64,000 nucleotides of DNA from Symsagittifera roscoffensis (lineage: Eukaryota; Xenacoelomorpha; Acoela; Convolutidae): contig NC_087071.1 in NCBI RefSeq assembly GCF_963678635.1, positions 31,794,141 to 31,858,140 on the forward strand, given 5' to 3'. The notes under the pieces were generated by a model. That model searched no databases, was not told where the DNA came from, and saw only the letters and a program-made list of their open reading frames with translations. Shown here piece by piece: positions 45,780 to 56,933 of the stretch; the first letter of the stretch is position 1; each line of letters starts with the position of its first letter. The translations under genes were made by a program, and so were the position numbers.

Positions 45780-45900
45780 TCCTGGCAGGACGCCCACTCG
45801 GCAAGAAGCTCCCTCGGCAAAATAGAAACCCACTCGGCACAACAGTGCCCCTCGGCAATTTGCTTCTACGGCAAGCAGCCACTCGGCAAAAGAACTCTCG
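45780..45900. repeat. CTCGGCAA minisatellite
   Basis: CTCGGCA (or CTACGGCA) recurs about six times at 16-23-bp spacing. The GC content is well above the surroundings. Confidence 0.7.
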
Positions 45901-46947
45901 TCAAAACAGATAAACTTAATCGCAGCATTTTCTACCAATTCTAGAATGGTCTAATATCAGAAAAATTAGCATTTCTTCAAAAATCAACACAGACCTCGAC
46001 AAAATGCAACAGACCTGGACTCTAGGCAGACGAAAAAGTAAAAAGTTTCAAAGCAGGTTCCAAGAATATGACTCAGAATTACCTCGAGTCAGCAATCGGC
46101 AGTCCGAGCGACATCAGCAGCAAACTTTACTCTCTCGCAAATTTCTAACAGATCTCACAACCTGGTATAAAGTATTTTAACATCAACGAAAGGTTCTACA
46201 CCTCTAATTCAACGGCTAGCACGAATCATGTTGCCTTCCGTAACTTTATTCTCGGTTTTAGCTTCTCACCGAAATGAGAAATTCTTCTCACAAGTTCAAG
46301 CATACAAATGCCTGCAAGAGGATCATAGTTATGATAACACGGGATTTTTGCGAGCTTATGTTTCAACAGCTTTACTGGGAGACTCCAGCCTCCGCTTTTT
46401 TCAGAAATATAGTGCATGTGACGTTAACTTGTTTGCCAATCAGACGGAGCGAACAAATCACTAGATTAGAAAAGTTGATTCGAATTTTTCCAAACAGCAA
46501 CAAAAAAACGATTTCCAAACAACAACAGAAAAAAATAGTTTCATGGAGTCACTCTGCGTTGGAAAGGCCGACAATATCATAGAAAGTTATGGAACTAATT
46601 GTACACGGTACAACCAACCAAGCTAGACATGAGTTATTTCGAAACAAATTTTTTAATGAAAAATTGTCATCAACTATACTGCATTCTTGCAAAATTTATT
46701 ACACAACTTTGAGATTTGAGATCAACGACTAAGACTGAGATATGAACTCCAGCTACTTCCTATGTATCACTTGTTGAAGTACGAAGTTTTTGCTCGAAGT
46801 GTTGAAAAAAAGGAAGAAATTGGCAAGCCTAACGGGCTTGAAAACGCAACGTTAATTTGCTTTGATGATGTTGAACATCTGCTAAAGGGCATGAAAACTT
46901 GGAGCTAATATCGGATCAAACAGATTCAAAAACTTTCACAGAAAAAT

Positions 46948-47169
46948 ATGTTCCAGCAACGAAGGGCATCAGCTATTATGGAAAGCGATCCACTAAGTAA
47001 GGAAGAAAAGCAGATTGATGACAAGTTTACTACAATTAGACACCTGTATCCTCTAGATAAAGAACATTACCTAAGCTTTCGTGAGAGCGAAGAATACAAC
47101 TATCAAAGGACAAATGACTTTTTCTCACTTGCCTCAGATTGCATTGTGCTACCGCATTTAACTCAGTAA
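46948..47169 (+). CDS. Coding-like fragment, 73 codons
   Basis: The frame reads SKEEKQIDDKFTTIRHLYPL, then DKEHYLSFRESEEYNYQRTN, to a stop. Composition is protein-like. Family not recognised; it may be part of the decayed element around it. Confidence 0.25.
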   Translation: MFQQRRASAIMESDPLSKEEKQIDDKFTTIRHLYPLDKEHYLSFRESEEYNYQRTNDFFSLASDCIVLPHLTQ

Positions 47170-47925
47170 ACAGATATTCCGTGTCAAGTTGCGAAGCCAT
47201 GCATCTCAAAACTCTGCATCATGATTCTGACCAATCTATCTGATAACTACTTTTCCTTGCATTCTGCTTCAGTTTTTGGGACCTCGTTGAATAAAAAAAC
47301 GAGATTCTACAAAATTAGAAAGGATTGGTTGTGCAACAAAGATGTAACCAAAGTTTGAAAAAAAAACTTTGAAAGAACCTTGTTTGTTCGTTTGCTACTC
47401 TTAATGGCATCGAACGCTTATGCGTAATAAAGCCGCAATAGACCTTTCTACTAATAGACCTTTCTATAGACCTTTCTACTAATTTGAATAACCAAAACCC
47501 TAGGCCTTTTTTGTCCTGAACTATTTATAGTCCCCGAGGATGTGCATGATATGAATTATTCTTCTTATTAAATAATTGAAAAGATTGATAAATAATTCAA
47601 TGATTGATTGATGTACCGAAGGTTGAAGACAAACTAAATAAACGTGGTTTCTAAATGAAACAAGGACATTTTCAAATTATGCGTCAACCATCTTGACCAA
47701 TTTATATGCCAATTTTTTTCTTGTGTTTATTCTATTTCTCTTAGCAATGCTTTTTTGCTACGTTTTTTAAATTTCTGTCGCTGTTTTTCCTTTGCTCATT
47801 TTGAGCAATTTCTTTTTGCTCGCCATAGCTCAATATTTATATCAAACTAAGTAATTTTTAGTGGTCTTAACGAAAATGATATGAAGCATTCTTAATCAAA
47901 CTTTTCCGTTCAAGATGGCTTTTCT

Positions 47926-48066
47926 CTAAATAATAAACTCGAGAACTCATTTTTTCGAAAACTGTATTCTTTTCACAGATAACTGTTTTTTTTTGGTAAA
48001 AAAATCTTACATTGTGTCACAGAATACGGTTTCTGGAAAAAATGAGTTCTCGAATTTACTATTTAG
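47926..48066. mobile_element. 141-bp MITE in block A, copy 1
   Basis: CTAAATAATAAACTCGAGAA with CTCATTTTTTCGAAAACTGT is mirrored by the right arm ending GAGTTCTCGAATTTACTATTTAG. Arms are about 45 bp. A second copy is at 54,991-55,134 in the duplicated block. Confidence 0.75.
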
Positions 48067-48536
48067 AAGAAGTGCCCTCCTAAATTCCTAAATGTACGAA
48101 CTTGATTAGGAAGTTCCATATCTACTTTGTCAAGACCATTGAAAATGGCGCTTTTGATATAGATTTTGATCTATAGCGAGCCAAAAGGAACACAAGAACT
48201 ATTTCCAAATTTCTCCCTAAAACAGGGACGTTTGTGTTTCAGAAAAAAGTCTTCACATGGTTTTGAGGTAGCTCAAAAAAAAATTGACAGGCTAATTGGT
48301 CGCTATTCTACTCGGAACCATTCGGCCACAAATCTGAAGTCAATTATGCACTTCGTTTTCATTTTCAAAATTGAATAGAAAGTTATGAAATCGAAGTTAA
48401 AATAGCTTTAATCAAATAGCATTTTATGCAGATCTCATTATGGTTAAAAAAATCAATGCTTCTAATTACTGGGCCTGCAGTTTGCTGGGGTGAGGGGTTA
48501 TAATAAAAAAGACTTTATAATAATGAATTTTTTCAG

Positions 48537-49190
48537 GTGGCAAAAGCGAATCAAAAAATCTCAGACGATCAAAAATCTGAAAATGCAACATGCGGACTGC
48601 ACAAAAAGCCAGTGATAATGTTTTGCAAAAACATTGAGTGTTCGACTGCTGTTTGCCAACATTGCTGGAGTAAAAATCATGTCGGGCATCAAATTGTACC
48701 ACTGGAACAGGTTTTGGACGAAACAGCCCAGAGTATACTTAGTAATTGGGGAAAAATTGAAGCCTATCAAACCAAGTTCGAAAGCCTAGTTTCTAAATCT
48801 GTCAACGCTAATGAGGACGTCCTGTCGATAATGGAGGACATACGCAAACTTGTGCTTTCTAAAACGGATCTTCCAAAAGCACAAAGCGTGCAGGAATTGG
48901 GTTTGTTCAAGCAAAACATTTTAAGGGAGCTGAAAAAACAGAGAGAAGCTGTGAAACAGGCTGAACAGAAACTCCTTTCTGCTGTGAAATTAATCAAGGA
49001 AGCGACGGATTGTTTGAAATTAGCGATTGACTCTTTCAGTGAAGAGGCAGCTACGGGTGTTATATCTAAGCATACGAGAGGACGGTCAGAAACAACACGT
49101 GATTTGACTTTTGAAGCAAGTTTTGAACGATTGAATAATTATATAACACCGGCCTTCTGCAGCGATAACAACAGAGAGATAATTCAATAG
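48537..49190 (+). CDS. B-box / coiled-coil exon of a TRIM-like protein (intact copy)
   Basis: The frame follows an acceptor (AATTTTTTCAG) and starts in phase 0 with VAKANQK; there is no Met, so an upstream exon is needed. A full B-box type 2 is present: C19-x2-H22-x7-C30-x4-C35-x4-C40-x2-C43-x4-H48-x2-H51. Residues from about 55 to 165 are heptad-rich (Leu, Lys, Glu, Gln) and should form the TRIM coiled coil for dimerisation. The frame ends with TAG at 49,190, or an unseen donor near GAAGCAAGT joins it to the block B exon. The RING exon at 25,167 has the matching phase. A TRIM-like E3 ligase or scaffold in the cytoplasm or nucleus is the likely role. A damaged copy lies at 55,601. Confidence 0.72.
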   Translation: MAKANQKISDDQKSENATCGLHKKPVIMFCKNIECSTAVCQHCWSKNHVGHQIVPLEQVLDETAQSILSNWGKIEAYQTKFESLVSKSVNANEDVLSIMEDIRKLVLSKTDLPKAQSVQELGLFKQNILRELKKQREAVKQAEQKLLSAVKLIKEATDCLKLAIDSFSEEAATGVISKHTRGRSETTRDLTFEASFERLNNYITPAFCSDNNREIIQ

Positions 49191-49714
49191 AAAAATAACT
49201 TTTTCGCCGAAAAAAATCAAATCGAGAAAAGCAAAGAGTCAACATTATTTGCCCATTTTTGAAGATTAAACAGGCTTAAAGAGCCCAATATTCACTACAG
49301 TTGGATCCGAAAAAACTAAAGAAAATATAGTCAAATTGTAAACATTATAGGCCCAAACAAAAGCTCATGCATTTCATTTCATGACTGGAAGCGCGTTTTT
49401 GGTTTGCTTCTAGACCATACATGGATAATATAAAGCAGGAATTGGAGTCGGCATCTCAAAAAAAAAATTCAAATTTGATTGAATTGAGAAAAATCAGTTT
49501 TTTTTGGCCATGGAAACAGTTTTATGGTTTGGTTTGGTAACTCAATTTCATCCAAAAAATTAGCGTTTCGCACAAACTCCCGTACAAAATTTTCATCTGT
49601 AGAGCATGCAAGCGCACTTAATGTCCGTTACAGTGCTCTGAGAAAAATTCAGTCAAATCGTCTCAAATCTGAGAAAAATTCAATGAAAAGTTGCTCAAAA
49701 CTTGCGTTCAATAG

Positions 49715-49937
49715 ACACTAAACGCAAATGAAGCTTTCCAAAAAGTAACACACTGGAAACTGAAAAATCTTCGCAAAGGAATATCATCCAATCGTTTATT
49801 TGTTTGGCACGACCTTCCTGTTTTCATTTTTTGTCAAGTAAATGAAACATTGTGTTATATTCCTGACGAATATAGAGTAAAAGTAATGAGAATCGTCGAC
49901 GACGATTTACGGATGGAAAGATGTTTTGACTTCACAG
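49715..49937 (+). CDS. Block B exon, copy 1 (unrecognised)
   Basis: The frame is open from an acceptor-like TTCAATAG to the donor ACAG/GTAGGG (phase 1): EAFQKVTHWKLKNLRKGISS, later CYIPDEYRVKVMRIVDDDLR and MERCFDFT. It is conserved in the copies at 53,421 and, in part, 56,200. It lies 0.5 kb after the B-box exon and may be its next exon. I do not recognise the domain. Confidence 0.45.
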
Positions 49938-50106
49938 GTAGGGTTGAAAATTCACTTTTTTTGAGATTTAAGTTCTTTTATCTAATTTTTTTTAGCAAAA
50001 TGCATCCCATCCAATGAATTTTTTCGATCAATTCAGTTAAGTTTGACCTTGATCATAGGGCGATTTTAAACGTCATTTCTTTCTAAATTTTCCAGAAACT
50101 TTCCAT

Positions 50107-50459
50107 CAGTAGCGGATTTAGCGAGGGGACGGGGGTTGGGTGGTCCGCTTTTTGTACTATTTTGGGATATATAATTTTGGCTTACTGACCCTAAAGTTTT
50201 ACTAAAGGCGGCTTCGGAGCCAATACATACTGAAGTTTGACGGGGAAAAACGCGACTTTTTGATCAATTTTTTCCGAAAAGAAACTAAAAAAGCTTTTTT
50301 GGCCTGTTTTTGCGCAGAAAATTTGATCAAAATGGGGTGTTTACAGTGATTTGGAAGAGCTCAAAAAATCAATTTCGTCGACCTAAAAAAAAGGTCGACA
50401 AATTTTTTGAATTTTTTTTGTAAATCCGCCTCCTCAAGAAAACCCGAGATCCGCCCCTG
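50107..50459. mobile_element. hAT-like MITE (family C) in unit 1
   Basis: It starts CAGTAGCGGATTTAGCG and ends GATCCGCCCCTG. Flanks are CTTTCCAT and CTTTCCAG, one base apart. It lies in the putative intron between the block B and block D exons. Confidence 0.82.
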
Positions 50460-50570
50460 CTTTCCAGACCAAAAATGCATCGGTCACAGTAGAAAATTCC
50501 AGTCAACTGCAGCCTAACCCTATACAGCACTTTTCTTATTTTTTGTCGTTAGTGCGTCCTATTTTTTCAG

Positions 50571-50785
50571 ATCAAACAGACTTTTTGACGCTTTTGGGCG
50601 GGATTTATTATGATTTTCCTTCTTCTACGGTAATCAAGGGACTGGTAGTCTATATTTTGCTTTCTTTCAACATAAACGTATTTTCCTTCATCATATTACC
50701 ATTGCCCGCTGGTGGACATTTGCTAAAATTTTTACGTTTTTCTGTAGTCGCGAATGCCAAGTTTCATAACAAAACTCGAAAATAG
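50571..50785 (+). CDS. Block D candidate exon, copy 1
   Basis: After the acceptor TATTTTTTCAG the phase left by the block B donor (one base) makes DQTDFLTLLGGIYYDFPSST, then a hydrophobic stretch YILLSFNINVFSFIILPLP, to a stop after KFHNKTRK. Copies in units 2 and 4 have TAG where this copy has TAT after GLVV. Only low confidence that it is translated. Confidence 0.3.
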
Positions 50786-50929
50786 ATAGGGCTAGTCCCT
50801 TGTAAACTTTTAGAAAAACAGATAAAATCAGGTTATGGAAAGTCTTGTTGAAAACTGCAATGAATATATGTTTACTTTTCGACAGAAAGCTTAATATCAT
50901 TGTTTTTGCTCCGGATTTCGAAGAAAGTG

Positions 50930-51235
50930 TTGCAGTATCTGTGCTTGGGGTGGTTTTTTTTCCGCCCGATAAATTTCGTCTTTACAACTAGCCATTTTTG
51001 ACGGAGTTTCTAAAGATCAGCTGAAAAAGTATTACTGTCTTCAGCTCAAACTTAAAATAACTTTTCAATTCCGACCATTTAATAAAAATTATTGGGGATA
51101 TAAAGTTTGCAACTGTGGCTAATTTGGGACAATTAGCACGCAATATATTTTGCGAGATTAATGAGTAAGAGGAGGTTCAATGTGTTTTGAAAGTCGTTCC
51201 AAATTGAATTGAAGAAGTTTTTATTTCTATCCAAA
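50930..51235 (-). repeat. Repeat X remnant in block D, unit 1
   Basis: GTGCTTGGGGTGG, then AAGTATT and GGGACAATTAGCACGCAATA with TATTTTGCG follow the order of 22,714-23,073. The same remnant recurs in the D blocks at about 54,650, 57,410 and 60,570, the last two shortened or nearly identical to this one. Confidence 0.6.
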
Positions 51236-51349
51236 ACATGTCATTTTTCCTCGTCTCTTCTGCTTTTGGGCTTTTCCTCCATTTCTTATTCACTTCTGGT
51301 TGTGTCTAGTGTAATAGTTGTTGTCACACGTGTCCGGTTCCTGTTTTAA

Positions 51350-52905
51350 TTTCTCACCGGGTCGAGATGCTCACTTTATTTTTCGGCCGTCTCGACCAAT
51401 AATTGGTATGTTTCGAAAATCTTGACCAAAATATGGTATGTTTCGACCGTGCTCGAACGAGACAAGTGCGCTCGACCGTGCTTGAACCAAGCAAGATATC
51501 TTTCGACCGAGCTCGACCAAACTTGGGATTAAATCGACTATCAAACAACGTGAGTTCTATAAAATTAAAGGATTTTAGTTATGCTTTTCAGGTAACAACT
51601 TCTGATGTTTTTCCATCAGATTGAATTGATTACTGTAATTTGCAAATTTCTTGCTTTGTAGAGATGAACTATTTTATTTTCGAGCTAATTTTTTTTTCAT
51701 TTGGAAAACAAATTTGCAATATGAGTCGAAAATGTTTCGAAAAATTTGTTGACATTTGAAAGAAATTTTTCTTTTTGATCTGAATTACATCGGGACAATT
51801 GATAAATTTCGACCGTGCTTCAGATACGTTTCGACCGTGCTCGACCGTGCTCATGGTATGTTTCGACCGCTCTTGAGGTATGTTTTGAAGTTGTGCTCAA
51901 CCCAAGTCCCTGTCTCGGCTATTTTTTTTTTTTCGGTCGAGCACTGATGACATGTGCTTGACTTTGAAAGTCGAAACTTAAAGTGAGCACTTAAACTCGG
52001 GTCCTCAGGATCCATCTCCGCTTCCAATTGAATTATTACCTCTTGCGTCGCCTTTTATTGTTTCTGGTATGGCCTAAACGTGTTTAAACGGTCAAGGCAT
52101 GCCAATTTTGTGATGAATCATTGAGCTGTGATTGTGCACATATTGTTTAAGTAGGTTATAAAAAACCAGCAATTCACCAATATTTTTTCTTGCAAATAAA
52201 ATTGAACTTGAACTATTGATTATCGAGTGTTTTTTTAAATATTTGTTCCTTCTTCAATATGGCTGTAGTCGACTATGTGAAGGTGCTCATTTTATTTTTC
52301 GGCCGTCTCGACCAAAAATTGGTATTTTTCGACCATCTCGGCCAAAATATGGTTTGTTTCGACCGTGCTCGAACGAGACAAGTGCGCTTGACCGTGCTCG
52401 ACCCAATCAGTTGTTTTTTGACCGTGCTCGACCAAAACAAATGTGCTCGACCGTGTTTGAACCAAGCAAGATATCTTTCGACCGTGCTCGACCAAACTTG
52501 GGATTAAATCGACTATCAAACAACGTGAGTTCTATAAAATTAAAGGATTTTAGTTATGCTTTTCAGGTAAAAACTTCTGATGTTTTTCCATCAGATTGAA
52601 TTGATTACTGTAATTTGCAAATTTCTTGCTTTGTAGAGATGAACTATTTTATTTTCGAGCTAATTTTTTTTTCATTTGGAAAACAAATTTGCAATATGAG
52701 TCGAAAATGTTTCGAAAAATATGTTGACATTTGAAAGAAATTTTTCTTTTTGATCTGAATTACATCGGGACAATTGATAACTTTCGACTGTGCTTGAGGT
52801 AGGCTCGACCGTGCTTGAATGTGCTCGAGGTATGTTTTGACCGTTCTCGAGGTATGCTTCGAATTTGTGCTCGACCCAAGTCCCTGTCTCGACCATTTTT
52901 TTTTA
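51350..52905. repeat. Block E, unit 1: CGACCGTGCTCGACC minisatellite, two copies
   Basis: Each copy of about 0.8-1.0 kb holds many TTTCGACCGTGCTCGACC motifs spaced 30-40 bp, a TATA-like GGTTATAAAAAACC, and GCAAATAAAATTGAACTTG. The first copy here is truncated at its start. GGTCGAGCAC occurs once in reverse at about 51,937. Open frames on both strands are repeat translation. Confidence 0.8.
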
Positions 52906-53420
52906 TGAAAGCAGAAAAAAAACAATCCGAGAAAAACACAGAGTCAACATTAATTGCCCATTTTTAAAAATTAAACAAGCTTAAAGAGCCTATTTTTCAC
53001 TACAGTTGGATCCGAAAAACTAAAGAATTGAAAGTCAAATTGTGAAAAATATAGGCCCAAACAAAAACTCTGCATTTTTTTTCATGGCTGAAGCGCGTTG
53101 TTGGTTTGATTCTAGATCATACATTGATAATATAAAGCAGGAATTGGAGTCGGCATCTCAAAACAAAAAAACTTTGGCCGAGTTCAGGAAAATCAGTTTT
53201 TCAGCGATGGAAACAGTTTTAAGGTTTGGTTTGGTAACTCAATTTTGTCCAAAAAATTAGTGTTTTGCAACAAACTTCCGTACCAAATTTTACAATGTAG
53301 AGCATGCATGCTCACTTAGTGTCCATAACATAGCTCTGAAAAAATAAGGTCAAAAAATTTGTCAGTTTGTTTAAACTTTGTATATTTATGTAAAAATTGC
53401 TCAAAACTTACTTTCAAAAG

Positions 53421-53643
53421 ACACTAAACGCCAATAAAGCTTTCCAAAAAGTAACACATTGGAAACTGAAAAATCTTCGCAAGGGAATATCATCCAACCG
53501 TTTATCTGTTTGGCACGAACCTCCTGTTTTAATTTTTTGTCAAGTAGTTGAAACCTTGTGTTATATTCCTGACGAATATAGAGTAGAAGTAATGAGAATC
53601 GTCGACGACGATTTACGGATGGAAAGATGTTTTGACTTCACAG
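53421..53643 (+). CDS. Block B exon, copy 2
   Basis: Open frame with the same donor ACAG/GTAGGG; it reads KVTHWKLKNLRKGISSNRLS and YIPDEYRVEVMRIVDDDLRM. Close to copy 1 with a few replacements. No block A precedes it in this unit. Confidence 0.4.
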
Positions 53644-53814
53644 GTAGGGTTGAAAATTCACTTTTTTGGAGATTTAAGTTCTTTTTATCTAAATTTTTAA
53701 AAGCAAAATGCATCCCACCCAATGAATTTTTGCGATCAATTCAGTTAAGTTTGACCTTGATCATTGGGCGTTTTTTAACGTAATTTCTTTCCAAATTTTG
53801 CAGAAACTTTCCAG

Positions 53815-54165
53815 CAGTAGCGGATTTAGCGAGGGACGGCAGTTGGGCGGTCCGCTTTTTGTACTATTTTGAAACATATATTATTGGCTTACTAACCCTA
53901 AAATTTTACTAAAGGCGGCTTCGGCGCCAATATATACTAATTTTTGACGGGGAAAAACGCAACTTTTTGATCAATTTTTTCCGAAAAGAAACTAAAAAAG
54001 CTTTTTTGGCCTGTTATTGCGCAGAGAATTTGATCAAAGCGGGGTGTTTACAGCTATTTGGAAGAGCTCAGAAAATCAATTTCGTCGACCTAAAAAAAGG
54101 TTGACAAATTTTTTGAATTTTTTTTGTAAATCCGCCCCCTCGAGAAAACCCGAGATCTGCCCCTG
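53815..54165. mobile_element. hAT-like MITE (family C) in unit 2
   Basis: CAGTAGCGGATTTAGCG to ATCTGCCCCTG, flanked by CTTTCCAG on both sides (53,807-53,814 and 54,166-54,173). Confidence 0.85.
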
Positions 54166-54838
54166 CTTTCCAGACCAAAAATGCATCGGTCACAGTGGAA
54201 AATTCCATTCAAATGCAGCCTAACCCTATACAGCACTTCTCTTGTTTTTTGTCGTTAATGCGTCTTTTTTTTAGATCAAACAGACTTTTTGAGGCTTTTG
54301 GGTGTGGTTTATTACGATTTTCCTTCTTCTACGGTAATCAAGGGACTGGTAGTCTAGATTTTGCATTCTTTCAAAGAAATTGTATTTTCCTTCATCATAT
54401 TACCATTGCCCGCTGGTGGACACTTGCTAAAATTTTTAAGTTTTTCTGTAGTCGCGAATGCCAAGTTTCATAACAAAACTCGAAAATAGGTAGGGTTAGT
54501 ACCTTGTAAAAATTTAGAAAAACAGATAAAGTCAGGTTATGGAAAGTCTTGTTGAAAACTGCAATGAATATATGTTTACATTTTCCGACAGAAAGCCTAA
54601 TATCATTGTTTTTGCTCCAAATTTTGAAAAAAGTGTTGCAGTATCTGTGCTTGGCGTCGTTTTTTTTCCGCCCGATAAATTTTGTCTTTAAAACTAGCCA
54701 TTTTTGACGGAATTTCTAAAGATCAGCTGAAAAAGTATTGCTGTCTTCAGCTCAAACTTAAAATAACTTTTCACTTCCGACCCTTTAATAAAAATTTATG
54801 GGATATAAAGTTTGCAACTGTGGCTAATTTGAGACAAT
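54166..54838. repeat. Block D, unit 2
   Basis: It aligns with 50,460-51,120 with roughly one difference per 12 bases by eye. The candidate exon has TAG after GLVV. It joins block A directly at 54,839. Confidence 0.75.
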
Positions 54839-54990
54839 TTCTGTCGCTGTTTTTTAATGCCCATTTTGAGCAATTTCTTTTTGCTCGCCATAGCTCAATA
54901 TTTATATCAACTAAGTCATATTTAGTGGTCTTGACGAAAATGATATGAAGCATTCTCAATCAAGTTTTTCCATTCAAGAAGGCTTTTCTT

Positions 54991-55134
54991 CTAAATAATG
55001 AACTCGAGAAATCATTCTCCGAAAATTGTATTCTTTTCACAGATAATTGATTTTTTTTTTGGTGAAAAAAACCCTTACATTGTGTCACAGAACAGGGTTT
55101 CTGGAAAAAATGAGTTCTCGAATTTACTATTTAG
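54991..55134. mobile_element. MITE in block A, copy 2
   Basis: Same arms as 47,926-48,066 with scattered differences; inherited by duplication of the block. Confidence 0.72.
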
Positions 55135-55600
55135 AAGAAGTGCCCTCCTCAATATAAGAACTCAATTAAGAAGCTTCATATCTTTTTTGTAAAGACCATT
55201 GAAAATGGCGCTTTTGATATAGATCTTGAGCAATGGCGAGCAAAAAGAAACCCATGAACTGTTTCCAAATTTTTCCCTAAAACAGCTCCGTTGACGTTTG
55301 TGTGTCAGAAAAAAGTCTTCACTTGATGTTAACTTTGCTCAAAAAATGAAAACTGGCAAGCTAATTGGTCGCTATTCTACTCGGAACCATTCGGGCTCAA
55401 ATCTGAAGTCAATTATGCACTTCGTTTTCATTTTCAATCAATAAAAAATTGTGAAAATTTTGAAATCGAAATTAAAATCGCTTTAATCAAATGGCATTTT
55501 ATGAGGATCTTATTATGGTAAAAAAAAATCAATGCTCATAACTACTGGGCCTGTGGTTTGCTGGGGTGAGGGGTTATAATAAAAAAGACTATTTTTTCAG

Positions 55601-56219
55601 GTGGCAAAAGCGAATCAAAAAATCTCAGACGATCAAAAATCTCAAAATGCAACATGCGGACTGCACAAAAAGCCACTGATAATGTTTTGCAAAAAAAATT
55701 GAATGTTCGACTGCTGTTTGCCAACATTGCTGGTTTAAAAATCATGTCGGGCATCAAATTGTACCACTGGAACAGGTTTTGGACGAAACAGCCCAGAGTA
55801 TACTTAGTAATTGGGGAAAAATTGAAGCCTACCAAACCAAGTTCGAAAGCCTTAGTTTGTAAATATGTCAACGCTAATGAGGACGTCCTGTCGATAATGC
55901 AAGACATAAGCAAACTTGTGCTTTCTAAAACGGATCTTCCAAAGGCACAAAGCGTGCAGGAATTGGGTTTGTTCAAGCAAAACATTTTAAGGGAGCTGAA
56001 AAAACAAAGAGAAACTGTGAAACAGGCTAAACAGAAACTCCTTTAGGCTGTGAAATTAATCAAGGCAGCGACGGATTGTTTGGAATTAGCGATTGAATCT
56101 TTCAGTGAAGAGCAAGCTACGGGTGTTTTATCTAAGCATACGAGAGGACGGTCAGAAACAACTCGTGATTTGACGTTTGAAGCAAGCTTCATTGAAGCCA
56201 ATGAAACTTTCCAAAAGTA
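55601..56219 (+). pseudogene. B-box / coiled-coil exon, broken copy
   Basis: It keeps the acceptor and the B-box codons but has an extra base in the A-run after TTTTGC (about 55,690), a compensating shift near 55,855, and a TAG at 56,045 where the intact copy has TCT. It then runs straight into block B sequence (GAAGCAAGCTTCATTGAAGC) with the 0.5 kb between the blocks missing, and ends at TAA. Confidence 0.82.
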
Positions 56220-56408
56220 ACACACCGGAAACTGAAAAATCTTCGCAAGGGAATATCATCCAACTCTTATTTGTTTGGCACGGCCTTCCTGCTTTCATTT
56301 GTTGTCAAGTAAATGAAACATTGTGTTATATTCTTGACGAATATAGAGTAAAAGTAAGGAGAATCGTCGACGACGATTTACGGATGGAAAGATGTTTTGA
56401 CTTCACAG
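56201..56408 (+). pseudogene. Block B exon, copy 3, fused and shifted
   Basis: One A is missing in the CCAAAAGTAAC run, giving TAA; the downstream donor ACAG/GTAGGG is kept. Confidence 0.6.
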
Positions 56409-56578
56409 GTAGGGTTGAAAATTCACTTTTTTTGAGATTTAATTTCTTTTTATCTAGTTTTTTTAAGCAAAATTCATCCCATCCAATGAATTTTTTCGAT
56501 CAATTCAGTTAAGTTTGACCTTGATCATTGGGCAAATTTAAACGTCATTTCTTTCTAAATTTTCCAGAAACTTTCCAG

Positions 56579-56933
56579 AAGTAGCGGATTTAGCGAGGGG
56601 ACGGGGGGTTGGGTGGTTCGCTTTTTGTACTTTTTTGAGATATCTGTTTTTGGCTGACTGACCCCAAAATTTTTACTAAAGGCGGCTTCGGCGCCAATAT
56701 ATACTGATTTTTGACGGGAAAAAACGGAATTTTTTGATCAATTTTTTCCAAAGAGAAACTAAAAAAGCTTTTTTGGCCTGTTTTTGCGCAGAAAATTTGA
56801 TCAAAGTAGGGTGTTTACAGTAATTTGGACGAGTTCAAAAAATCATTTCGTCGACCTAAAAAAAGGTCGACAAATTTTTTGAATTTTTTTTTCGTAAATC
56901 CGCCCCCTCGAGAAAACCCGAGAACCGCCCCTG
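56579..56933. mobile_element. hAT-like MITE (family C) in unit 3
   Basis: It starts AAGTAGCGGATTTAGCG (first base mutated) and ends AACCGCCCCTG, flanked by CTTTCCAG at 56,571-56,578 and 56,934-56,941. Confidence 0.85.

Larger units (their letters stand above)
45628..47690. mobile_element. Possible decayed LTR element
   Basis: A direct repeat of about 70 bp (GTTGAATACAATATAAATG, TTCTAAATGAATCAAAGAC, CGTCAAC near 45,640-45,712; GTTGAAGACAAACTAAATA, TTCTAAATGAAACAAGGAC, CGTCAAC near 47,621-47,690) brackets about 1.9 kb with several coding-like fragments. Examples are LTDLTTWYKVF near 46,155 and KEEKQIDDKFTTIRHLYPLD near 47,000. I see no reverse transcriptase. Low confidence. Confidence 0.25.

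Noticed and set aside
50890-51060. A further block D exon after the stop, joined by a 44-nt intron
   Set aside because: The protein-like stretch coincides with repeat X, so the reading is probably fortuitous.
52216-52599. Open frames of 82-137 codons on both strands in each block E copy (52,216; 57,953; 61,441; 62,368 and their reverse frames)
   Set aside because: They translate the CGACCGTGCTCGACC repeat, are open on both strands at once, and give FDRARPK-type repeats. Conservation between copies reflects recent DNA duplication, not protein selection.
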